This document shows, piece after piece, positions 1-5,814 of a DNA stretch of 9,339 nt. The stretch's first letter is position 1, and each line of letters begins with the position of its first letter. The stretch covers positions 1 to 9,339 of the forward strand of contig CAVAVU010000103.1 in the NCBI GenBank assembly GCA_963592205.1, written 5' to 3'. A program made the position numbers and the translations under genes. The notes beneath the pieces are model-generated. The model searched no databases and was not told the DNA's origin. It saw only the letters and a list, made by a program, of their open reading frames with translations. This DNA comes from Claveliimonas sp963592205 (GTDB taxonomy: Bacteria > Bacillota > Clostridia > Lachnospirales > Lachnospiraceae).

Positions 1-78
1 GTGGGACATTTTCCCTTGTGGTATATTAGGACATTATCACAAATGGCTCATAGTAATACAGATTAACGAGTGGAATGC

Positions 79-107
79 TTGACATATTTGTGAAAACAGT
101 ATAAAAT
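79..107 (+). promoter_or_regulatory. Sigma-A-type promoter for rny
   Basis: A perfect -35 box TTGACA (79-84) is followed after 17 bp by TAAAAT (102-107), five of six matches to TATAAT. An overlapping TATAAA at 100-105 is an alternative -10. Transcription would start near 114, giving a leader of about 40 nt before the GTG start of rny. The call rests on consensus match and position only. Confidence 0.7.
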
Positions 108-154
108 TTAAATGTTGTATTTGTACAATGAAAATTTAATAAGGAGGTGCTCCT

Positions 155-1708
155 GTGCCAATAGGAATTGTGATTGCTGTAGCCGCAGTGTTAGTCATTG
201 CAGCGGCAGTTGTCAGTCATTTCGTGACGGTATCCAATCTCAGAAAGAATGCTGAGTCTAAAATTGGTAATGCGGAAAGCAGAGCCCGCGAGATTATTGA
301 TGATGCAGTTAAAACAGCCGAGGCGAAGAAGAAGGAATCTCTCTTGGAAATTAAAGAAGAATCTATCAAGACGAAGAATGAGCTCGAAAAGGAAACCAAA
401 GAACGTAGAGCAGAGTTACAGCGTTATGAGAAGAGAGTTCTGTCCAAGGAAGAGTCTTTAGACAAGAAGTCTGATGCAATCGAGAGACGTGAAGCGGCAT
501 TTACGGCAAAGGAAGAACATTTACGTCAGCGCGAAGCGAAAGTGGAAGAGCTGAGTAAGCAAAGAGTACAGGAACTGGAAAGAATCTCAGGACTTACCTC
601 CGAACAGGCAAAAGAATATTTGTTAAAAACTGTTGAAGATGATGTGAAACATGACACTGCGAAAATGATAAAAGAAATGGAAGCGCAGGCAAAGGAAGAA
701 GCAGATAAGAAGGCAAAGGAATATGTTGTTACTGCTATCCAGAGATGTGCTGCCGATCATGTAGCAGAGACCACCATTTCGGTTGTACAGCTTCCGAATG
801 ATGAGATGAAGGGAAGGATTATCGGACGAGAGGGACGTAACATTCGTACACTCGAAACTCTGACTGGTGTAGAACTGATTATTGATGATACACCGGAAGC
901 AGTAGTTCTCTCCGGATTCGATCCGATTCGCCGTGAAGTGGCGCGAATCGCATTGGAGAAGCTGATCGTAGACGGACGTATTCATCCGGCCAGAATCGAA
1001 GAGATGGTAGAAAAAGCGCAGAAGGAAGTAGATACGATTATTCGTGAGGAAGGTGAAGCAGCAGCTCTGGAAGTTGGTGTTCACGGTATCCATCCGGAAC
1101 TGATCAAGCTTCTTGGACGTATGAAGTTCAGAACAAGCTATGGACAGAATGCATTGAAGCATTCTATTGAGGTAGCACAGTTGTCCGGACTGTTAGCCGG
1201 GGAGATTGGTCTGGATGTACGTCTTGCTAAGCGTGCCGGACTTCTGCACGACATCGGTAAATCTATTGACCACGATGTGGAAGGATCACATATTCAGATC
1301 GGTGTTGATCTTTGCAGAAAGTACAAAGAATCAGCTACAGTTATCAATGCGGTTGAATCACATCATGGAGATGTAGAGCCGGAGACTTTGATCGCATGTG
1401 TAGTACAGGCCGCAGATACGATTTCTGCAGCAAGACCTGGTGCGAGAAGAGAGACAATCGAAACATACACAAACAGATTAAAACAATTAGAAGATATCAG
1501 CAACCAGTTTAAGGGTGTTGAGAAATCTTTTGCTATTCAGGCAGGTAGAGAGATTCGAATCATGGTAGTTCCAGAACAGGTATCTGATGCAGATATGGTA
1601 TTACTGGCCAGAGATATTTCAAAGCAGATTGAATATGAATTGGAATATCCGGGACAGATCAAAGTAAATGTCATCCGTGAATCACGGGTTACAGATTACG
1701 CAAAATAA
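155..1708 (+). CDS. rny: Ribonuclease Y (membrane-anchored endoribonuclease)
   Basis: RNase Y starts mRNA decay by internal cleavage at the inner face of the membrane, often as a hub for other decay enzymes. The 517-residue product has the full family architecture at the usual length of about 520. A hydrophobic N-terminal anchor (about residues 3-24) is followed by a long Lys/Glu-rich coiled coil (about 28-200). A KH RNA-binding domain has its GRIIGREGRN loop at residues 220-229. An HD phosphohydrolase domain carries the catalytic HD pair H365-D366 in LLHDIGK, with further likely metal ligands H336, H403/H404 and D421. The start is GTG, chosen because AAGGAGG (141-147) lies 7 nt upstream and the anchor begins at once. 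It has its own promoter and terminator, so it is probably monocistronic. In Bacillus the gene lies next to recA; that region is outside this window. Confidence 0.97.
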   Translation: MPIGIVIAVAAVLVIAAAVVSHFVTVSNLRKNAESKIGNAESRAREIIDDAVKTAEAKKKESLLEIKEESIKTKNELEKETKERRAELQRYEKRVLSKEESLDKKSDAIERREAAFTAKEEHLRQREAKVEELSKQRVQELERISGLTSEQAKEYLLKTVEDDVKHDTAKMIKEMEAQAKEEADKKAKEYVVTAIQRCAADHVAETTISVVQLPNDEMKGRIIGREGRNIRTLETLTGVELIIDDTPEAVVLSGFDPIRREVARIALEKLIVDGRIHPARIEEMVEKAQKEVDTIIREEGEAAALEVGVHGIHPELIKLLGRMKFRTSYGQNALKHSIEVAQLSGLLAGEIGLDVRLAKRAGLLHDIGKSIDHDVEGSHIQIGVDLCRKYKESATVINAVESHHGDVEPETLIACVVQAADTISAARPGARRETIETYTNRLKQLEDISNQFKGVEKSFAIQAGREIRIMVVPEQVSDADMVLLARDISKQIEYELEYPGQIKVNVIRESRVTDYAK

Positions 1709-1735
1709 AGCATCTGTATAAAAGATAAATGTCAG

Positions 1736-1762
1736 AAAAACCGGGCTTCGGCCCGGTTTTTT
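1736..1762 (+). terminator. Rho-independent terminator of rny
   Basis: A six-base-pair GC stem CCGGGC (1741-1746) / GCCCGG (1751-1756) closes a TTCG tetraloop. It is preceded by five A residues and followed by six T residues (1757-1762). The A tract pairs with the T tract, so the hairpin could also work on the minus strand. It lies 28 nt after the rny stop codon. Confidence 0.93.
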
Positions 1763-1824
1763 GTATAATCAGAGGATATAACATTATTTTATCTCAACTA
1801 TCATAAAGCGAAAGGAGAACAAGA

Positions 1825-2364
1825 ATGGCTGATGAAGTAAAGAGAATTAAAAGAGAATTGGTACATAAAGGAGCGGTGCTTGATATTTACTGCGATACGA
1901 TGCAGTTTGAAAATGGCAACACTGCCAAATGGGATTTTATCCATCATGATGGCGCAGCAGCGGTTGTTCCTGTTATGGATGACGGAAGACTTCTGATGGT
2001 GCGTCAGTACCGGAATGCACTGGAAAGATATACGCTGGAACTTCCGGCAGGCAAACTTGACGATCCGAAGGAGAAGGGCATTGTGTGTGCGTCCAGAGAA
2101 CTGGAAGAGGAGACGGGATACCGCTCGGATAATCTGGAATGGCTGATCACATTGCGCACAACAGTGGCTTTCTGTGATGAGAGGATTGAGATTTTTACAG
2201 CACATGATCTGGTACCGACCAGCCAGAATCTGGACGAAGACGAATACATTGATGTCAAAGCATATACACTGGATGAGCTGAAAGAAAAGATCTTTTCCGG
2301 TGAGATAGAAGATTCTAAGACAATTGCTGCCATCATGGCATATGCAGTAAAATATAATCGTTAA
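1825..2364 (+). CDS. nudF: Nudix hydrolase, ADP-ribose pyrophosphatase-like
   Basis: This 179-residue protein probably cleaves ADP-ribose (or a related nucleoside diphosphate sugar) to AMP and ribose-5-phosphate in the cytoplasm. The Nudix box begins at G76 in LELPAGK and ends with REL-EEETG (residues 91-98), supplying the Mg-binding glutamates. There is one extra residue between the Gly and the first Glu compared with the strict Nudix consensus. The LELPAGK lead-in and the overall length are typical of the ADP-ribose pyrophosphatase branch. The ATG is preceded by AAAGGAG (1811-1817) at 7-nt spacing. Its own promoter is unclear: a TATAAT at 1764-1769 directly follows the rny terminator but has no good -35. 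The spoIIM-like gene follows after 31 nt, an order resembling nudF-spoIIM in Bacillus. Substrate specificity is inferred from the family. Confidence 0.88.
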   Translation: MADEVKRIKRELVHKGAVLDIYCDTMQFENGNTAKWDFIHHDGAAAVVPVMDDGRLLMVRQYRNALERYTLELPAGKLDDPKEKGIVCASRELEEETGYRSDNLEWLITLRTTVAFCDERIEIFTAHDLVPTSQNLDEDEYIDVKAYTLDELKEKIFSGEIEDSKTIAAIMAYAVKYNR

Positions 2365-2395
2365 AGCAGGTATAAAGCACCGGAGCGGACATATA

Positions 2396-2962
2396 ATGAA
2401 ATATCCTGACAGCATGAGGTGGAGAGTGATGAAGAATCAGAGCAGAGTGTTGATATTGATTTATATGACCGGCTTCCTGTTTGGAATCGTCTATATGAAT
2501 ATAGCTTCTGGCGAGTATATAACTTCCATGGGAATATTTAATCGGAATTTTGCAGAGCAGCTTCAGAAAACAGATCTGGAAGGCGCGTGGTATCTGGGAT
2601 ATCTGATCAGGCTGCGTGTTGTGCCGGCAGTTATTCTTGCGGTGATAGGAACAACGCGCTTCCGCAGGATTGGCTCGGCTGCATTTCTGATATGGACGGG
2701 CATGCTTTGCGGTGTATATTTTACCTGTGCGGTGATGAACCGGGGCGTTGGTGGCATGCTGCTTTGCATAGCAGGACTGTTGCCGCATATGGTATGTTAT
2801 TTGTTTGCATATGGCATTTTGCTTATGACAATCTTCTTTTATCCAAAAAAACATTGGAATTATGAAAAAACTATAGCATTTTGTCTTGCTATTTGTATGG
2901 GTATTGCGTTAGAATATAAAGCGAATCCAATTTTGGTAAAATTGTTACTAAAAAGGGTTTGA
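2396..2962 (+). CDS. spoIIM: Stage II sporulation protein M-like membrane protein
   Basis: The 188-residue product is strongly hydrophobic, with about five predicted membrane segments (approximate residues 17-35, 66-84, 89-107, 115-142 and 154-170). A GLLPH motif lies at the start of the fourth, resembling the LxPHG motif of SpoIIM/DUF95 proteins. The C-terminus (GIALEYKANPILVK) also fits the family. In Bacillus SpoIIM acts with SpoIID and SpoIIP in septal peptidoglycan hydrolysis and forespore engulfment. It sits 31 nt after the Nudix gene, so the two are probably co-transcribed, as in the Bacillus order. The start is uncertain: ATG 2396 has GGAG 10 nt upstream, but ATG 2429 has a closer AGGTGGAG (2417-2424) and would remove 11 non-membrane residues. 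The assignment rests on motif resemblance plus neighbourhood, because the family is weakly conserved. Confidence 0.78.
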   Translation: MKYPDSMRWRVMKNQSRVLILIYMTGFLFGIVYMNIASGEYITSMGIFNRNFAEQLQKTDLEGAWYLGYLIRLRVVPAVILAVIGTTRFRRIGSAAFLIWTGMLCGVYFTCAVMNRGVGGMLLCIAGLLPHMVCYLFAYGILLMTIFFYPKKHWNYEKTIAFCLAICMGIALEYKANPILVKLLLKRV

Positions 2963-2987
2963 TTTTTAGCTAGTTTTTACTTATAAT
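2959..2987 (+). promoter_or_regulatory. Promoter for the recombinase-like gene
   Basis: TTGATT (2959-2964) and a perfect TATAAT (2982-2987) are spaced by 17 bp. The -35 box overlaps the last codons of spoIIM, including its TGA stop. Transcription would start near 2994 and give a leader of about 20 nt holding the ribosome binding site AGGAG (3002-3006). The promoter suggests that the next gene is transcribed independently of the nudF-spoIIM unit. Confidence 0.68.
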
Positions 2988-3014
2988 CTTATATATACAA
3001 TAGGAGATAAGAAT

Positions 3015-3752
3015 ATGGAAAATAAAGTATTAGAGTATGTTGAATATCTGAAAAAAACAAAGGGAATTTCCTTGAATACTGAGATGGCATACAGGCGTGA
3101 TCTGATGAAGCTTGTAAAGTATCTTGATGCACAAAATGTATCTGATGTTACACAGATTACGGTCACAAATTTAAATTCTTACATGCTTTATATGGAGAAA
3201 CAAGGGCTGACCAATACGACAATTTCAAGAAATGTTGCATCCATAAAGGGATTTTTCCAGTATCTTGTCAGAGAGGGAATTCTGGCTGAGGATGTGTCAT
3301 CTACACTGACCAGTCCGAAGATTGAGCGTCGTGCACCGAAGAGTGCATCTAAGGAAGATGTAAAGAAAGTTCTTGCCGTACCGAATGGTAAGACACCAAA
3401 GCTTTTAAGAGACAAAGCAATGATTGAACTGTTATATTCTACCGGTATCATGGTAGAAGAACTGGTGAGTCTGAAGGTAGATGATATCAATACAGAGCTT
3501 GGATATCTGCAGTGTCATTTTGAAGGCAACCAGAATGCATATCCATTAGACCGTCAGGCGCAGAAAGCAATGAATGCATATCTGAGAGGTGGACGTGATA
3601 AGCTGCTTAAGGGTACCGAATCAGACATCCTGTTCCCGAATATTTCAGGAAAGAAGATGAGTCGTCAGGGATTCTGGAAGATTCTGAAAGGCTATGCTGC
3701 CAAGGCAGGAATTAAGGGCACGATTACACCAAGTATGCTTCGCCATTCTTAA
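3015..3752 (+). CDS. Truncated, catalytically degenerate XerD-like tyrosine recombinase
   Basis: The 245-residue product has a clear N-terminal SAM-like core-binding domain (about residues 1-100) and most of the tyrosine-recombinase catalytic fold (about 110-245). It lies next to spoIIM, near the usual xerD position. It ends directly after the MLRHS motif, whereas XerD continues for about 50 more residues. By alignment to E. coli XerD, which I did by eye, the box I Arg is M146 (TGIMVEEL instead of TGLRVSEL). The beta-hairpin Lys is replaced, apparently by E170, with a one-residue deletion nearby. The box II His is S240 (TPSMLRHS instead of TPHxLRHS). The final His and the nucleophilic Tyr are absent. 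Only the second Arg (R243) remains. The frame is open, with AGGAG 8 nt upstream of the ATG, its own promoter and a terminator. It cannot be expected to cleave DNA. It may be a decaying gene or a DNA-binding or partner protein. Confidence 0.85.
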   Translation: MENKVLEYVEYLKKTKGISLNTEMAYRRDLMKLVKYLDAQNVSDVTQITVTNLNSYMLYMEKQGLTNTTISRNVASIKGFFQYLVREGILAEDVSSTLTSPKIERRAPKSASKEDVKKVLAVPNGKTPKLLRDKAMIELLYSTGIMVEELVSLKVDDINTELGYLQCHFEGNQNAYPLDRQAQKAMNAYLRGGRDKLLKGTESDILFPNISGKKMSRQGFWKILKGYAAKAGIKGTITPSMLRHS

Positions 3753-3811
3753 TTTTTGATTTTAACTAACAAGAATTATAAAAGGCGAGAATATTGTGAG
3801 ATAAAATTAAG

Positions 3812-3841
3812 AGCCACATCCATTATGGGTGTGGCTTTTAT
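3812..3841. terminator. Bidirectional terminator between convergent genes
   Basis: A 10-bp stem AGCCACATCC (3812-3821) / GGGTGTGGCT (3827-3836), with one G-T pair, closes an ATTAT loop. On the plus strand it is followed by TTTTA. On the minus strand it is followed by CTTAATTTTAT. It would end the recombinase-like transcript rightward and the spoVB-like transcript leftward. The spoVB-like stop codon (3838-3840) lies inside the plus-strand T tract, so this gene has essentially no 3' spacer. Confidence 0.88.
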
Positions 3842-5169
3842 AATGCCTCGGTTTTCTGAAAATATCGGTACAGATATTGGAGTGACAGAAAGAAGAGGAG
3901 TACCTGGCTGAACAATAAGCCGATTAAATAGCCGTAGATTCCTTTCTGCGGAATGTAGAGATAGATACTAAGGATTCGGAGAATCAGGTGTAAACTATTA
4001 TAAAGAAATGAGATAAAGGGCTTGCCCAGACCATTGATAATACTGGTGAGGATACTGTTGGTATATAGAAACGGACAGATCCAGGCTAATGTTGTGATGA
4101 ATTTGCCTGCAAGCGAACTGTGAAACAGACAGACACCAATGAGATTACCGCTAAGAAGGAGAACGGCGCTGCACAGAGCACCCAATAGAAAACCGCCGAT
4201 ACAAAGTCTGCTGACAAAATTCTGTATAGCAGAATGATTTCTGGAAGCCTGGAGTTCTGCGATGGCAGGCAGCGTCATAGATGCGATGGCATTGCTGATA
4301 GCAGTTGGAAACAGAATCAGTGGCAGAGCCATGCCTGTCAGTACTCCGTACATACGTAGGGAATCGTTCGTGCTCATACCGAATACACGGAGCTGTATGG
4401 GAATGGATACTGCTTCAATGCTCTGCAGGATATTCAGAAGTATCCGGTTGGCAGTTAACGGAATGGACAGAGCAGTCAGTTCTTTCAGGGAACTGAGAAT
4501 CAGAGAATGGTTGCTCCCGATATGTGTCAGGAAGATTTTATGCCTGTTTCGAAGAATATACAGACTGTAAGCCATGGAAAAGAATTCTCCGGCGGCAAGT
4601 CCGGCAGCTGCAAGTGCTATACTCACCGGAGAAGCATTTCTGGTGAAAATGGTAAATAACAGGTAGACGAATACGACCCGGGATGTCTGCTCAATGAGCT
4701 GGGAAAATGCCGGAATACGAGTCTGCTTCAGTCCGAGATAATATCCGCAGATGCAGCTGTGGATAGACGCGAACGGAATGGCATAGGACATGGCTGTAAC
4801 GGAAAGCGCACATCTTGGCTCGTGGAGTAACTGATCTGCAATCAGTGTGTTATATCGCTGAATCAGATACATTGTGACTAACGACAGCAGAAGTGAAAGT
4901 CCCATTCCGGTATAAAGAATACAGGTACATTTCTGCGGGCGCTTCAGTGTATGTTCACGTGCAACAGATCTTGAGATAGCAGTCTGTATCCCGGCACTTG
5001 TGAGCGAAATTGCAAGTGCATAGACCGGGAAAATCAATTGATAGAGTCCCACGGCAGCTTCGCCGAATGAGCGACTCAGGAAAATACGGTAAAAGAAGCC
5101 GATTAACCGCGTAACAATACCCGTAAATGTAAGAATTAAAGTTCCTTTAATGAGAATCTTTCGCTGCAT
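3838..5169 (-). CDS. spoVB: SpoVB-like MOP-superfamily lipid/polysaccharide flippase
   Basis: The 443-residue protein is hydrophobic along its length, with about 12 likely membrane segments. Its N-terminus (KGTLILTFTGIVTRLIGFFY, then SxSFGEAAVGLYQLIFPVYA) is a hallmark of the SpoVB branch of the MATE/MurJ-like MOP superfamily. SpoVB of Bacillus is needed for spore cortex synthesis and is thought to move lipid-linked wall precursors across the membrane. The cargo here is inferred. It is shorter than Bacillus SpoVB (about 518 residues), but both ends look natural. The start ATG (complement of 5167-5169) has AAAAGGA (complement of 5177-5183) at 7-nt spacing. A TATAAA on the minus strand (5201-5196) could be the -10, though I found no convincing -35. 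It is convergent with the recombinase-like gene and divergent from iscR. An alternative name is oligosaccharide flippase family protein. Confidence 0.87.
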   Translation of the reverse strand: MQRKILIKGTLILTFTGIVTRLIGFFYRIFLSRSFGEAAVGLYQLIFPVYALAISLTSAGIQTAISRSVAREHTLKRPQKCTCILYTGMGLSLLLSLVTMYLIQRYNTLIADQLLHEPRCALSVTAMSYAIPFASIHSCICGYYLGLKQTRIPAFSQLIEQTSRVVFVYLLFTIFTRNASPVSIALAAAGLAAGEFFSMAYSLYILRNRHKIFLTHIGSNHSLILSSLKELTALSIPLTANRILLNILQSIEAVSIPIQLRVFGMSTNDSLRMYGVLTGMALPLILFPTAISNAIASMTLPAIAELQASRNHSAIQNFVSRLCIGGFLLGALCSAVLLLSGNLIGVCLFHSSLAGKFITTLAWICPFLYTNSILTSIINGLGKPFISFLYNSLHLILRILSIYLYIPQKGIYGYLIGLLFSQVLLFFLSLQYLYRYFQKTEAL

Positions 5170-5220
5170 GGAATGATCCTTTTCTTTACATTATCTTTAT
5201 AATTTATTCCCAAAATCGCC

Positions 5221-5249
5221 TTGACAGAACCATTTTCCGGTGATATTCT
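5221..5249 (+). promoter_or_regulatory. Promoter of the iscR-iscS-iscU-mnmA operon
   Basis: A perfect TTGACA (5221-5226) and TATTCT (5244-5249) are spaced by 17 bp. A TG at 5241-5242 gives an extended -10 (TGaTATTCT). The start point would fall near 5256, at the left edge of the operator palindrome, an arrangement expected for repression. Confidence 0.75.
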
Positions 5250-5257
5250 ACATACGT

Positions 5258-5283
5258 AAATCCTAGTAAAAAAGTAGGGATTT
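5258..5283. promoter_or_regulatory. Probable IscR operator (palindrome at the start point)
   Basis: AAATCC (5258-5263) and GGATTT (5278-5283) form a perfect six-base inverted repeat around an A-rich centre. In a second register, CCTA (5262-5265) and TAGG (5275-5278) also pair. The 26-bp length and A/T-rich middle resemble type 1 IscR sites in general form. Its place just downstream of the iscR promoter suggests autorepression by cluster-bound IscR. Binding is inferred, not shown. Confidence 0.65.
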
Positions 5284-5300
5284 GTAAAGAAGGTGATGAA

Positions 5301-5759
5301 TTGAAGCTTTCTACAAAGGGGAGATATGGACTGAGAGCAATGATTGATATTGCACAGTACAATGCGGAAGAACCGGTACCGATCTGTAAGATAGCAGAGC
5401 GGCAGAATCTTTCGGAACGATATCTGGAACAGTTGGTATCTTTGCTTAGAAAGAATGGACTGATTCGAAGTGTACGCGGAGCCGGCGGAGGATACGTGCT
5501 TGCGCGCGATGCTTCTGAGATATCGGTAGGCGATGTGCTTCGCGCTCTGGAGGGAAGTCTGGAGCCTGTGGATTGCGATGGGTTTAATCCTGACGGAGAA
5601 TGTGAAGCAGCCGGAGAATGTGTAACCAAGTACGTCTGGCGAAAGATCAACGAAAGTATTAATCGGACAGTAGACGAGATAAAGCTGGATACACTTGTAA
5701 AAGAAAGCAGACAACTATCCTGTGGCGATGGAAGTCATACAAAGAAATGTGACCAATAG
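5301..5759 (+). CDS. iscR: Rrf2-family Fe-S regulator, IscR-like
   Basis: This 152-residue protein has the Rrf2 winged-helix fold. MKLSTKGRYGLRA opens the family, a recognition helix follows (about residues 28-50), and the wing carries RSVRGAGGGYVLAR (56-69). Three cysteines, C92, C101 and C107, form a C-x8-C-x5-C cluster-binding loop. E. coli IscR uses C-x5-C-x5-C plus a His three residues after the last Cys; here that position is K110. Extra cysteines occur at C29, C141 and C150. IscR binds a [2Fe-2S] cluster and represses its isc operon when cluster supply is adequate. The start is TTG, supported by AAGGTG (5290-5295) and by the family N-terminus; the first in-frame ATG would delete 13 conserved residues. 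It is first in the operon, with a palindrome at its promoter. CymR-type Rrf2 proteins lack these cysteines, which argues for IscR. Confidence 0.92.
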   Translation: MKLSTKGRYGLRAMIDIAQYNAEEPVPICKIAERQNLSERYLEQLVSLLRKNGLIRSVRGAGGGYVLARDASEISVGDVLRALEGSLEPVDCDGFNPDGECEAAGECVTKYVWRKINESINRTVDEIKLDTLVKESRQLSCGDGSHTKKCDQ

Positions 5760-5799
5760 GGTTGCAGGAATTAAATGAAGAGAAAAGATACAGACATTG

Positions 5800-5805
5800 A
5801 GGAGG
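5800..5805 (+). promoter_or_regulatory. Ribosome binding site deciding the iscS start
   Basis: AGGAGG lies 9 nt before ATG 5815. The longer open frame could begin at TTG 5797, but that codon abuts this site and would translate through it. The ATG at 5815 is therefore the start. Confidence 0.85.
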
Positions 5806-5814
5806 AAATACAAA

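Noticed and set aside
112..255. Cysteine-rich reading frame from ATG 112 running through the rny start
   Set aside because: It has no ribosome binding site at a usable distance and overlaps rny out of frame. Its cysteines come from TGT/TGC read in the shifted frame of the rny sequence.
623..1162. 179-codon minus-strand open frame opposite rny
   Set aside because: It is antisense to the well-conserved KH and HD coding region, its composition is unlike a real protein, and rny explains the sequence fully.
1764..1790. Promoter for the Nudix gene at the TATAAT 1764-1769
   Set aside because: The -10 match is perfect, but the expected -35 region falls in the GC terminator stem and does not match. 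I do not call it as a feature.
1801..2415. 204-codon minus-strand open frame opposite the Nudix gene
   Set aside because: It mirrors the Nudix gene and has no family motif; the plus strand carries a clear Nudix box.
2333..2962. Open frames on both strands across spoIIM (minus 2333-2854, plus 2587-2865)
   Set aside because: They are shadows of the hydrophobic spoIIM-like frame and show no ribosome binding site or motif.
4262..4570. Plus-strand open frames inside the spoVB-like gene
   Set aside because: They are antisense to a continuous SpoVB-family membrane protein and have no recognisable content.
5136..5714. Minus-strand frames opposite iscR that extend through the intergenic region
   Set aside because: They overlap the iscR promoter and operator and the conserved iscR winged-helix coding region, and resemble no known protein.
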